Shown: positions 1 to 9,002 of the stretch, one piece after another | Position numbering within the stretch: position 1 is the first letter of the stretch | Layout: each line of letters begins with the position of its first letter | DNA from: FEN-1297 sp963843605 | GTDB taxonomy: Bacteria > Bacteroidota > Ignavibacteria > Ignavibacteriales > Ignavibacteriaceae | Assembly (NCBI GenBank): GCA_963843605.1 | Contig: CAWJLA010000008.1 | Span: 496,001 to 560,000 of the forward strand | Reading direction: 5' to 3' | Length of the DNA: 64,000 bases | Notes under the pieces: model-generated | Database searches by the model: none | What the model saw: only the letters and a program-made list of their open reading frames with translations | Told to the model about the DNA's origin: nothing | Made by a program: the position numbers and the translations under genes

Positions 1-588
1 CAGATTTTTAATATCGAATTCATACATTCTTATTGTCCGGTGCCCGCTGTACAAAGGCTTGTCGTTAGGCGGAATGCTGTTATATACAATATATGCTTTA
101 TCTGTTCCGCCGGTATTTTTCGATTCGTCGAAGAACAAGGAAGGATCGATGCCGTTTACTTGGGGAAGCCAAACCGGATTGCTCCAGGGGCCTGCAGGAC
201 TTTTTGCGGTAACCACAAAGTTGCCGCCTTTATCCACCAAAGTACAGGTTACATAAAAAATACCGTCATGATATCTTATTGCCGGTGCAAAGAGCCCTCT
301 TGAAACACCGGCGCTGTCAAGATCAAGTTGTTCCGGTCTGTTTAAAACATCACCCAAATGTTCCCAGTTGACGAGGTCTTTGCTGTGAAATACAGTAAGC
401 CCTGGAAAATACGCAAACGTAGAGTTGACCAGATAATAGTCGCCGCCGACCCTGCAAATACTGGGGTCGGGATAAAATCCGGCTAAGATGGGATTGGTGT
501 ATTTTCCGGTATCCTGTGCATGTAACGGGGTTAGCGAAACCGCGAGAGAAAAGATAAGAAATAAAAAAGGAGGCCAAACCTTCCTCAT
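1..588 (-). CDS. GH43 family glycosidase, N-terminal part (runs off left edge)
   Basis: The minus-strand frame opens with ATG at 588 and stays open to base 1, giving the first 196 residues. It begins with a signal peptide (MRKVWPPFLFLIFSLAVSL, cleavage likely after LHA near residue 24), so the enzyme is exported. The GH43 hallmark follows: TNPILAGFYPDPSICRVGGDYYLV, in two stretches, with the candidate catalytic base Asp41 in the YPDPS motif, then blade-1 text FAYFPGLTVFHSKDLVNW. GH43 enzymes are five-bladed propellers acting as beta-xylosidases or alpha-L-arabinofuranosidases. The sequence best resembles the beta-xylosidase/arabinofuranosidase type, but the general-acid Glu lies beyond the window, so the substrate cannot be fixed. 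It is last in the minus-strand xylan gene run, about 106 bases after GH115. Confidence 0.88.
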   Translation of the reverse strand, partial: MRKVWPPFLFLIFSLAVSLTPLHAQDTGKYTNPILAGFYPDPSICRVGGDYYLVNSTFAYFPGLTVFHSKDLVNWEHLGDVLNRPEQLDLDSAGVSRGLFAPAIRYHDGIFYVTCTLVDKGGNFVVTAKSPAGPWSNPVWLPQVNGIDPSLFFDESKNTGGTDKAYIVYNSIPPNDKPLYSGHRTIRMYEFDIKNL

Positions 589-694
589 TTTATACTCTCC
601 GTTTCCGGATTACCGCAACTTCCAACAGGAAAAATATTTTCGGCATTCCTGTAATTACATAAATTCTGCATTTCCCGCCTTAACCGGTTTATAA

Positions 695-3670
695 TTATTT
701 AATAATATGTTTTTTTAAGTTCTTAACATCTCGATGAAAACTTTCAGGCGGTCCTAAATAACTTTGTTTAACTCCGCCCGCGTCTATCACTATCTTTTGA
801 AGATCAATTCCGGGATCTACCATCCAGAATTTTAAAGTATGTTCTCCCGGTTTAGAAATATCAAATTCGGATGACTCGATATTGATATTATCAGCAACCC
901 ATTTATTCCACATCGGATCCTTGTTCAGATCCGCGTAGTTGGGATTGGGGTTCATATCAATTTCCTGAGGTTTCCCGTTATCAAAGGAAACTGCATAACG
1001 TAAAACCTTGTTATGGAACTTTAATGTCGGCGAAAAATAAGCGCTCACTTTTACTTTGCCGGCACTGAATAAATAGACTTTATATTCAAGATGCGGACCG
1101 TTGCCGCCCGGAGTTTGTTCTTGCGCAGTAACGGGAAAAGGAGTAACCGCTGAGAGTGTTCTTCCAAGATTCGGAATGCATACCCATTTAACCGGAGCTT
1201 TATTCACGGCCTTCGAATAATGCGAGGCTTCAATCGAAATATAACCGTTGCTCTCTACAAAGCCGTTCACTTTATCCGGCTTGGGTAAAGCCGGATTATC
1301 TACCGGCGCAATAACTGTAATGCTTGAGTTACCGGGACCGGAAATTTCAACGGGCACATTGTTATTTCCATGCGGCGCTTTGTTCCAGTCGACACTTACC
1401 CACAGCCTAATCTGTTTATCAACAGTTCCATTCTTCAAAGATACTTTTAACCAAGTCTCACCCGGTTTAACGGAATACTTAAATGCGGTCCTGCCTCTGT
1501 TAAATAAATCAATGTAATATGATTGTTTGTTATAAGGATCGAACGCCGGTAATACCGCTTGACTGCTGTCATTCGGCCACCATCCCGCCGACCCTTCTAT
1601 TGCAACTCCCATTTCAGCAGTCGAAGGTAATTCTATAGTTTTTACTTCAGGAATATTATTTGAATCCGGCTGCTGCCAGTATGTATATCCGATATGCGTC
1701 TGATCCATCATATGATCCCACTTCCCGTTTTCCATCACCTTATTATAATAATGCGAATATCCGGCGTCGCGGTTAAACAACACTTTCACTTGGAAAGCAA
1801 GACTGTCAGTTAAAGCTCTGCCCTGCTTTGCATAAAGGTGATTTAAACCGGCAGTAACATACAATTGATTTAGATTTGCGCAAGCAAGTACGGGATATAA
1901 AACAAGCTGATAAAAGGCAGGCTGCGCTGAAGGCGGTAAAGAATCATAAATTTGCTGAGCCAGCTTTGCGATTTTGTTATAATCCGAAACAACTGTTTCC
2001 GCTTCGCGGTAATTTGTCAGGCTATAGGTATCAGGCGATAGAAGTTCGGGTTTTCTTCTTGCGTTATATTTTGTATACAAAGCTAGTATTTCGGCAATGC
2101 TGCCGGCATATTTAGGTCCGAATTGTTTCTTCGCCCAATCTCTGTAATAATCGGGCAGATTTTTTGCCGTCCATTTATCAGGGTTCCATGCGTAATCCAT
2201 AAAAAAGCTGATGGGGAATTCCATCGGTTTAATATCACCCACATTAACTATCCATATTCTCTTAACGCCGTACTTGTAAGCAAGATGCATTTGTTCATAT
2301 ACCCGTTCTATCTGGTTGGTATTAAGCCATTTATAATTTCTCGGACCGCCCACATAATCGAAATGATAATAGATGCCGTAGCCGCCGCTTCTGGGCTTGG
2401 TGTTAAACTTCGGAAGTTTCCTCAGGTTTCCCCAATTATCGTCGCACATAAGAAGAGTAACATCGTCGGGAACCTGCATACCCTTGTCGTAATAATCCTG
2501 AACTTCTTTATAAAGCGCCCAGACCTGCGGGATCTTAGTAACATCTTTACCCGTAACTTTGCCGATGATCTTTCTCTGATCCGAAATTATTTTTTCCAGC
2601 AGGCCTATATTAGCTGTCTGACTCATTGCTTCGTCGCCGTCGCCCCGCATTCCTAATGTGATAATACTTTCGTAATCATCCATACGCTTAATGCCTTCGG
2701 CCCAGTATGCGCGAAGTACGCTGTCGTTGGTTTGATAATTCCACGGACCGTGCCCGTATTTCGGCCATTCTTTCCAGGCTCTCATCATCGGTTCGTGATG
2801 AGATGTGCCCATTACTATTCCGTACTCGTTTGCAAGTTTAGGATTAAGTGAATCATCGTCGTTGAAATTGCTCCCCCACATTGCCGGCCATAAATAATTT
2901 GCTTTCAGACGCAGAAGAAGTTCGAAAACCTTCTCGTAAAACTTATGATTGAAACCTCCGAACTTTTCGGCTGCCCAGCCGGAAAGAGCCGGTGCTTCGT
3001 CGTTTATAAAAATGCCTCTATATTTTACGGCCGGCTCACCGAGAGTATGCCTTCCCTGAGTAACATAAAGTGCGTGATGTTTTTTCGCCGGAACATCGGC
3101 CCAATAATACCACGGGGAAACACCTATCTTTTCCGAGATATCGTAAATGCCGTATATTGAACCCCGTTTATCGCTGCCGGCTATTACGAGGGCGCGGTCA
3201 ATACCGGGGAACGGTTTATCTATGACCTGCGTTAAAAAAGTTTCCCATTTCCCTTTGATACCTTTTACATCAAGTTTTTTCTCTTTGATCAGTTTATCTA
3301 TGTAAGGACTTTTTCCGATCGTTCCTACTATTACCGCTTCTTTTACCGGAGGCATTTTATCGATAGACAAATCCGGTTTTGCATTCGTTACTTTGCCGAT
3401 ATCCGATTGCAGATCGTTTAATGCTCTTATTACGCCGGAATAATCTTTTGAACTAATATAAAGAGGGGTCGAGTTGCCCGGTTCGGAAAGGATAAAATCA
3501 CCGGCACTTTTTTGGAAAACAATATAAGAATTTTCTCCGCCGCCTTTAATCGCAGATTCACCGGCAAATACCGGCTTAGGATTCACCACGGAAAAAACAG
3601 CAATGATTAATATCGAATAAAACAAAGAGATGTTAAAACCCCTTATTGTATGGAAAGGATTCCGAGACAT
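695..3670 (-). CDS. GH115 xylan alpha-1,2-glucuronidase
   Basis: About 991 residues from the chosen ATG at 3670. An upstream in-frame ATG (3778) would add 36 residues in front of a good signal peptide (SLFYSILIIAVFSVV...KPVFA), so the inner start is preferred. The central region carries GH115 text: RGIFINDEAPALSGWAAEKF, LRLKANYLWPAMWGSNFNDD and MGTSHHEPMMRAW. GH115 enzymes remove (4-O-methyl-)glucuronic acid from internal and terminal xylose residues of glucuronoxylan. The length matches the family: N-terminal alpha/beta domain, TIM-like barrel, helical bundle, then beta-sandwich (WLKVSLKNGTVDKQIRLWVS; final VDPGIDLQKIVIDAGG). It lies downstream of GH10 in the same direction. The export signal implies removal of side chains outside the cytoplasm. 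The family assignment is firm; specificity is inferred from the family. Confidence 0.93.
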   Translation of the reverse strand: MSRNPFHTIRGFNISLFYSILIIAVFSVVNPKPVFAGESAIKGGGENSYIVFQKSAGDFILSEPGNSTPLYISSKDYSGVIRALNDLQSDIGKVTNAKPDLSIDKMPPVKEAVIVGTIGKSPYIDKLIKEKKLDVKGIKGKWETFLTQVIDKPFPGIDRALVIAGSDKRGSIYGIYDISEKIGVSPWYYWADVPAKKHHALYVTQGRHTLGEPAVKYRGIFINDEAPALSGWAAEKFGGFNHKFYEKVFELLLRLKANYLWPAMWGSNFNDDDSLNPKLANEYGIVMGTSHHEPMMRAWKEWPKYGHGPWNYQTNDSVLRAYWAEGIKRMDDYESIITLGMRGDGDEAMSQTANIGLLEKIISDQRKIIGKVTGKDVTKIPQVWALYKEVQDYYDKGMQVPDDVTLLMCDDNWGNLRKLPKFNTKPRSGGYGIYYHFDYVGGPRNYKWLNTNQIERVYEQMHLAYKYGVKRIWIVNVGDIKPMEFPISFFMDYAWNPDKWTAKNLPDYYRDWAKKQFGPKYAGSIAEILALYTKYNARRKPELLSPDTYSLTNYREAETVVSDYNKIAKLAQQIYDSLPPSAQPAFYQLVLYPVLACANLNQLYVTAGLNHLYAKQGRALTDSLAFQVKVLFNRDAGYSHYYNKVMENGKWDHMMDQTHIGYTYWQQPDSNNIPEVKTIELPSTAEMGVAIEGSAGWWPNDSSQAVLPAFDPYNKQSYYIDLFNRGRTAFKYSVKPGETWLKVSLKNGTVDKQIRLWVSVDWNKAPHGNNNVPVEISGPGNSSITVIAPVDNPALPKPDKVNGFVESNGYISIEASHYSKAVNKAPVKWVCIPNLGRTLSAVTPFPVTAQEQTPGGNGPHLEYKVYLFSAGKVKVSAYFSPTLKFHNKVLRYAVSFDNGKPQEIDMNPNPNYADLNKDPMWNKWVADNINIESSEFDISKPGEHTLKFWMVDPGIDLQKIVIDAGGVKQSYLGPPESFHRDVKNLKKHIIK

Positions 3671-3910
3671 ATATCGTTTCTTCTTATTTGCATGATCATT
3701 TATATCACAGTTTTTTAAAATACTATCGAAAGTCAGAACTAAAGATGGTTGCTTAAAGTTCCGGCTTTTAAAACGCAATATTACGTTAAATGAATAACTA
3801 AATTTCCGCCAATCAGATTTTTAAATTTTTATTCTGATTTTCCTTTAAAGACTATTTTTCCTTTTGATTCTTCCATAATACTCACAAAATCATAACAGCT
3901 CACCGGTAAC

Positions 3911-4126
3911 TCATCTATGTTTAACCTCAATTCTCTTATTGTTTTTAATCGGGGAAAGAATAGTCTGAAAAATTATTGTAAAACTTGCAAGAAAAGTAAT
4001 AGTGATTCCAGCTGCTATAAAAGATGAATTATGATTGTAAAATCCAAAAGTAATACTGATTATACCCAGCAATAAAATGCAAGCAAGTATTAAGGTGGCG
4101 GTTTTGATAATATTATTTCGTAACAT
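3911..4126 (-). CDS. small two-helix membrane protein, unknown
   Basis: A 71-residue frame starting at ATG 4126; a TTG four codons earlier is less likely. It contains two hydrophobic stretches, roughly residues 8-26 (TATLILACILLLGIISI) and 36-56 (IAAGITITFLASFTIIFQ), and ends in a basic tail (KNNKRIEVKHR). I do not recognise the family. It sits between GH10 and GH115 on the same strand with short spacers, so it could be cotranscribed. Low sequence complexity leaves open a spurious ORF. Confidence 0.4.
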   Translation of the reverse strand: MLRNNIIKTATLILACILLLGIISITFGFYNHNSSFIAAGITITFLASFTIIFQTILSPIKNNKRIEVKHR

Positions 4127-4164
4127 TTTAATCTTCAATAATTTTATAAAAAACCATATGACTA

Positions 4165-5295
4165 TTATTCTCCTGCCGCTTTAATCACGGCATAAAATGC
4201 CGAATTAGGTTTCCCGTCCCTTCCGAAAAGAAGAGGATAATTTGTTCTTCCCGGGATCGGCCAGTTATTCAGCCATGAATCTGAATTTCGTACTCCCCAG
4301 AACGTAATGCGTTTTATATCATCTTTATATTTCATGAATATTTTAAATAATTTATTATAATTGTCATCCAGCTTGGCCGCAACAGAATCGGGAAGACCGT
4401 CTTTATATGGGTTCATAGCCGGTGTTAATTTTTTAACATTAATCGAAATATCTCCGCCCCTGTTCCCTCCGGGATACGGAAGAACGCCCATATCCAGTTC
4501 GGTTCCCATAACTTTGATGCCGTTCGACTTAAAATCGTTAAGCATGGAATCTACTTCCGAAAGACTAAAATCAGGCATCCAGAAATGCATCTGGCAGCCG
4601 ACCGCGGTAATAGGTATTTCTTTAGCTCTTAAGTCTTTGAATATTTTTATAGCACCCTGTCGTTTGGCTTTGTTGGTCATCGAATAATCGTTGTAGTACA
4701 ACTCCGCATCCGGATCCGCCTCGTGTGCATATTCGAAAGCTTTTTCAATGTAATCCGGACCGATGATCTTCATCCAGGGAGATTCTCTTAAAGTGCCGTC
4801 TTCGTTCAATGCTTCGTTAACCACATCCCAGCCTTTTACTTTTCCTTTATATCTTCCTACTACCGTCATAATATGATCGCGCATCCTCTTTAAAAGTTCC
4901 TTACGATCGACCGGTTTGCCGTCCTTATTCTCAAATACCCATCTGGGAGTCTGATGATGCCATACCAAAGTATGTCCGATTATAAACATATGATGCTTTT
5001 CCCCGAAAGCCACGTATTGATCGCCGGGTTCGAAATTATATTTATCCGGTCCCGGCTGAATGATCTGCCATTTCAGAACATTTTCCGGAGATACCGAATT
5101 AAACTGCGTCGCTATTATACGGTCGCTAACGGTATCTCTTCCGGAGAATTGAAAACCGTTTACGGCAGCACCGATCAGGAAATCAGTTTTAAACACATCT
5201 TTTAATGCGGGCTGCGCTTGAGCAATGTTTATAACTCCGGCAGTAAGCATTAAAGAAATTAATATTAAAAGTTTTATCGTAACATTTCGAGTCAT
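4165..5295 (-). CDS. GH10 endo-1,4-beta-xylanase, single domain, exported
   Basis: Start chosen at ATG 5295 because a typical signal peptide begins there (MTRNVTIKLLILISLMLTAG, cleavage after AQA); ATG at 5370 would add 25 polar residues. The mature protein is one GH10 TIM barrel of about 345 residues with the family motifs HTLVWHHQTPRWVF, WDVVNEAL (acid/base Glu, residue 186 counted from ATG 5370) and VMGTELDM (nucleophile Glu, 291 in the same count), plus the late FWGVRNSDSWL segment. It cleaves internal beta-1,4 bonds of xylan or xylo-oligosaccharides by a retaining mechanism. Unlike the GH10 at 20.6-24.1 kb it has no binding modules and no Por tail, so it probably stays periplasmic or outer-membrane-associated and acts on imported oligomers. 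Confidence 0.95.
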   Translation of the reverse strand: MTRNVTIKLLILISLMLTAGVINIAQAQPALKDVFKTDFLIGAAVNGFQFSGRDTVSDRIIATQFNSVSPENVLKWQIIQPGPDKYNFEPGDQYVAFGEKHHMFIIGHTLVWHHQTPRWVFENKDGKPVDRKELLKRMRDHIMTVVGRYKGKVKGWDVVNEALNEDGTLRESPWMKIIGPDYIEKAFEYAHEADPDAELYYNDYSMTNKAKRQGAIKIFKDLRAKEIPITAVGCQMHFWMPDFSLSEVDSMLNDFKSNGIKVMGTELDMGVLPYPGGNRGGDISINVKKLTPAMNPYKDGLPDSVAAKLDDNYNKLFKIFMKYKDDIKRITFWGVRNSDSWLNNWPIPGRTNYPLLFGRDGKPNSAFYAVIKAAGE

Positions 5296-5442
5296 TAATC
5301 CTATAAACGACCGAATTTTTCGTGAGCTAGCGGTTCTTAAGTTTGGTTTTAAATAATTATACGTATTCATATTAAATTTCTTTTTAATAATTTTATTTTC
5401 AGTGAATTAATTTTATTTGTCCCGAACCTTTTTTTCATTAAA

Positions 5443-7428
5443 TTATTTAAAATCATCTGTGCGGAACGGCGATGCAGGAAGCCCTTCCTTATTATATAAA
5501 TTTGCTCCTTCTGGATCGTCCGCCCAGGCATACCTTACAGCAACCGGATGAGAAACCTTATCGCTCCATACAACTACTTTATTACCTTCAATCTTAGCTT
5601 TCGCCCAGACAAAGTGCTTACCAGGATCGGCAATCGAAAAGTACTTAAGCGGTCCTCCTCCCTTTGCAACCAGACCTTTGCCGGTATGTGTAAATGATAA
5701 TATTATTTTATTGCTCTGGATTTTCATCGATTTATATATAGGTCCAGAGTAAACAATATTGTTGTCTCCGTATGCTATTTTCTCTGCCGCGAGCGCCAGT
5801 CGTTTTCCTACGTCCTTCTTATCAACGGGATGTATATCATTCCATTCGCCGATGTCGATAGTTACCGCCATTCCGGTGTTGGGAACCGATAGTGTTTTTA
5901 ATTGAGCTTCTCTGAGCAAAGCCCAGTTGCTTTCGGAAGGAAGGCTGTCCGGTTTCATAAAATTAGGAAGCTGAACAAAGATGAACGGGAAATTGCCTTC
6001 ATCCCATTTGTTTCTCCAGTTTTGGATCATCGCGGAAAAAAGTTTCGCGTATTCGAGAGGTCTACCGGTATTGGATTCTCCCTGATACCAGATCGCACCC
6101 TTAATTCTGAAATTTAACAAAGGTGCAATCATAGCATTGTATAAGCCGACCGGCATCCATCTTACGAAAGTCTGCGGCTGCAGCGGATCCATCTCATCGC
6201 CCACCTTATATTCCCACTCGCCTTTTAAATCGACTTTCTCATCTCCGGCTGTAATTTCATATCGCTTGTCGGGTACAAAACCGCCTGTGCCGATATTACT
6301 GATTACTCTGATAACAACGGTATTCTCGCCTGCTTTTAAAAGACCGGGAGGAATGTAATATCTTCGGCGCGGATAAAGATAGCTCGTTGTTCCTACCAAC
6401 TGTCCGTTAATGAAAGTCGAATCAGCATCGACTATTCTTCCTAAAAGTATTTTCGCGGGTTTGCCGGTCATAGCAGCAGGAATATTAACCGTCTTCCTAA
6501 ACCATATCACTCCGTTAATCGGACCTAATTTAGTTTCGTCTGCCCAGTATCCCGGAATTTTCATCGTCGACCAGTCAGATGTATTTAAAGTAGGATCATA
6601 CCAGGGTTTACCGTTATCATGCACGCCTTTATCTTTCTGCCACGAAAGATTATACCATTCATTACTCCTTTTACCGTCGCTTGCATAGGTCTGCTTTATT
6701 AAAGTACTGTCTTTATACTTTTGAGCTTCTTCATAGTATTTGGGAAATTCTTTTATAGCGCCTTCGCTCAGCCAGGATTCGGCCGGCGATCCGCCGAGGC
6801 TAGAATTTATAAGTCCGACCGGCACTTTGTATTTATCATAAATATATTTGCCGAAAAAATATGCAACGGCGGAAAAATCGAGAACGTTTTTGGGGTTTGC
6901 GCATTTCCAGCTTCCGGACGGCAGATCTTTCTGCGGCGAGTTGAAGTTATAATACTCCGGTACGTGAAATTGACGGATGTAATCATTTCTGGAATTTGCT
7001 ATTTCCTTTTTATAAACCCAGTCGAATGATCCGACGGTATGTTCCATGTTAGATTGCCCGGAACATAACCATACATCACCGACAAGAATATTATAAATTG
7101 TTATGCGGTTTTTTCCGTAAATCTGCATTGTATACGGTCCGCCTGCTTTCATATCATTTAGAGTCACGCTCCAGTTGCCGCTGTCGTCGGCTGTGGTATT
7201 ATAAGTTGAACCGATAAATTTAATTACTATTTTCTCGTCCTTCCCTGCCCATCCCCATATTTTTACCGGAGCATCACGTTGCAGTACCATGCCGTTGCTT
7301 ATTAATTTCGGAAGCCTCACCTGGCTAAAAGAAGTAACTTGATAAATAAATGATAGGATTAAAATTAATCCGGCTGTTTTAGCAGCATTCCCCATAGAAC
7401 TTAGAAGTTTATCTTTAATTCTCATCAT
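5443..7428 (-). CDS. SGNH acetyl esterase, sialate O-acetylesterase-like (CE20-type)
   Basis: About 661 residues. A GTG at 7452 opens the frame, but the paired ATGs at 7428/7425 lead directly into the signal peptide (KTAGLILILSFIYQVTSFSQ). An N-terminal beta domain (LPKLISNGMVLQRDAPVKIW) precedes SGNH block I, VWLCSGQSNMEHT, with nucleophile Ser134 counted from the GTG. A jelly-roll insertion of roughly 120 residues (VIWFRKTVNIPAAMTGKPAK...GENTVVIRV) interrupts the hydrolase. It resumes with GAIWYQGESNTGRP and ends with the Asp-His pair in WNDIHPVDK near residue 540. Inserted members of this family deacetylate xylan oligosaccharides. Position between GH8 and GH10 in a xylan operon supports acetylxylan as substrate rather than sialic acid, but this is contextual. 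Confidence 0.88.
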   Translation of the reverse strand: MMRIKDKLLSSMGNAAKTAGLILILSFIYQVTSFSQVRLPKLISNGMVLQRDAPVKIWGWAGKDEKIVIKFIGSTYNTTADDSGNWSVTLNDMKAGGPYTMQIYGKNRITIYNILVGDVWLCSGQSNMEHTVGSFDWVYKKEIANSRNDYIRQFHVPEYYNFNSPQKDLPSGSWKCANPKNVLDFSAVAYFFGKYIYDKYKVPVGLINSSLGGSPAESWLSEGAIKEFPKYYEEAQKYKDSTLIKQTYASDGKRSNEWYNLSWQKDKGVHDNGKPWYDPTLNTSDWSTMKIPGYWADETKLGPINGVIWFRKTVNIPAAMTGKPAKILLGRIVDADSTFINGQLVGTTSYLYPRRRYYIPPGLLKAGENTVVIRVISNIGTGGFVPDKRYEITAGDEKVDLKGEWEYKVGDEMDPLQPQTFVRWMPVGLYNAMIAPLLNFRIKGAIWYQGESNTGRPLEYAKLFSAMIQNWRNKWDEGNFPFIFVQLPNFMKPDSLPSESNWALLREAQLKTLSVPNTGMAVTIDIGEWNDIHPVDKKDVGKRLALAAEKIAYGDNNIVYSGPIYKSMKIQSNKIILSFTHTGKGLVAKGGGPLKYFSIADPGKHFVWAKAKIEGNKVVVWSDKVSHPVAVRYAWADDPEGANLYNKEGLPASPFRTDDFK

Positions 7429-7668
7429 TCTGCCTGCATTTAGTTTGGTCACTTTATAAATTTTCGATATGAATTTTTTGTTATAATACTAACTCCTTGA
7501 AAAACTATATTTTTTATTTACGGATTTACTGAAATTTAAATGATTAATTTCCGTAAAACTGTTCTTCAGGATAATCGAACTATACAACGAAGTAAGTCGG
7601 TTGTTCACTAAAAGTATTTATGAAGTACTGAAGATCTATTTCTTAAGCAACAATAAACCCTGAATTTA

Positions 7669-8988
7669 TTAAAAAGTATAAATTCTAAAATTGCCGCTCA
7701 CTTGAAGCATAGCAAGCATGTAAAGCATACCGTCGTAATAACGTCCGATTCCTTCCGGTACCGGCAAATTCCAAAGAGCTTTAACAAAATCTATTCTATT
7801 CCTGTTCGTTGAAGCCAGCGCGGCAACTGCATTCATGGCAACAAGACCGGGACTATGATTAGTCGAAAGTTCTTTACCGTTCAAAGTATAGAGATTTCCG
7901 TACTTATTAATTCCCTGCGAATAGAAAAAATTAAGAAGCTTGTTGCATTCTGTAATTTCCCACTTATCTTCGGCGAACCAGCTATAATCAACTCCTATAT
8001 TCATTGCAACACGCCAAGCATCGTATCTGAAATCGCCGTTGCCGCCGCCCCAGGGATCGTAAGGAGTTCCGTTGAAATGAGCATAATCAGGCATGAGACC
8101 GGTTTCGGAATTTGCCGCTTTTTTAAAAAAACTTCGACTCGTGGCTGCGGCTGCTTTCCAAAATTTATTGTTATCTTTAGCCATTTTTGCCCAAAGTTCG
8201 TAATAGTGCGGCAAATGATAAGACGGATCCGTAAAGTCGTCGGCATTGCCGGTCGGTACGAAAACCACCTGCTTTTCTTTTTTATTGAACATATTTGTAA
8301 CGACATTGCTGCTGTTCGATGAAACGGTTTTGTTCAGCATTGCATCTAATATCTTTTGAGCTTCGGCGGAATAGTTGAAAATCCCGCTTCCGTTTCCCCA
8401 TCTAGCCGATGCAAAAAGAAGAGACATAACAAACCATTCTTCGCCGTCGGATGCCGAGTTGGAATCCAGAACGGTGCCGTCGGTTTTGGCGTGCCAGGCA
8501 ATATAATTTTTTGCGGGTCCTTTTTTATGCTGCAAATAGGTTACGGTCCACTTCCAAAGTCTGTTAAACTCTTTCTGCTTATTTAGCTGAACCGCTATCA
8601 TCATTCCGTAGGACAGACCTTCGGTTCTTACATCGCGATGAATTATATCCTCAATATAAGCCATGTCTTTGCCGGCCGGATAATAAATTCTCTGCGTACT
8701 GTCGGATCCATAAAACAACAGATTGAAGGCTCCGTTTAATTTTTGATTTATCTCATCCCGGCTTTTACCAAGCAGGTCAGAGAATAGATCTTGGTATACA
8801 CCGGTATGGTATGAACCTTCGGAGCTTTGTTTCAATTCATGGACTCTGGTGCCGAAATTCTGATCTTTCCATCCGGCTCCGGCAGGTCTACCCGAATCGC
8901 CGGAAAGCGACTGGGGTAAACCTGTTTCAGGGAAAGCAAGAACGCAAATTAAAACTGCAACAAAAAAAAGTCTGTCTTTCATTCCCAT
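7669..8988 (-). CDS. GH8 reducing-end xylose-releasing exo-oligoxylanase
   Basis: 439 residues from ATG 8988 with an N-terminal hydrophobic signal (RLFFVAVLICVLAFPETGLP). The (alpha/alpha)6 GH8 fold is shown by DVRTEGLSYGMMIAVQ (general acid Glu123) and SNSASDGEEWFVMSLLFAS (candidate base Asp181), followed by GGGNGDFRYDAWRVAMNIGV. These signatures are closest to the exo-oligoxylanase (Rex) type of GH8, which removes single xylose residues from the reducing end of xylo-oligomers by inversion. Length is close to the family norm plus a signal peptide. It ends the trio GH3-symporter-GH8 with only 14 bases between it and the transporter stop, so cotranscription is very likely. Confidence 0.93.
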   Translation of the reverse strand: MGMKDRLFFVAVLICVLAFPETGLPQSLSGDSGRPAGAGWKDQNFGTRVHELKQSSEGSYHTGVYQDLFSDLLGKSRDEINQKLNGAFNLLFYGSDSTQRIYYPAGKDMAYIEDIIHRDVRTEGLSYGMMIAVQLNKQKEFNRLWKWTVTYLQHKKGPAKNYIAWHAKTDGTVLDSNSASDGEEWFVMSLLFASARWGNGSGIFNYSAEAQKILDAMLNKTVSSNSSNVVTNMFNKKEKQVVFVPTGNADDFTDPSYHLPHYYELWAKMAKDNNKFWKAAAATSRSFFKKAANSETGLMPDYAHFNGTPYDPWGGGNGDFRYDAWRVAMNIGVDYSWFAEDKWEITECNKLLNFFYSQGINKYGNLYTLNGKELSTNHSPGLVAMNAVAALASTNRNRIDFVKALWNLPVPEGIGRYYDGMLYMLAMLQVSGNFRIYTF

Positions 8989-9002
8989 ACCGTAAAAAAT
9001 AG

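Noticed and set aside
2123..2656. 177-codon open frame on the plus strand
   Set aside because: It lies wholly antisense to the well-supported GH115 gene and its translation has no domain character.
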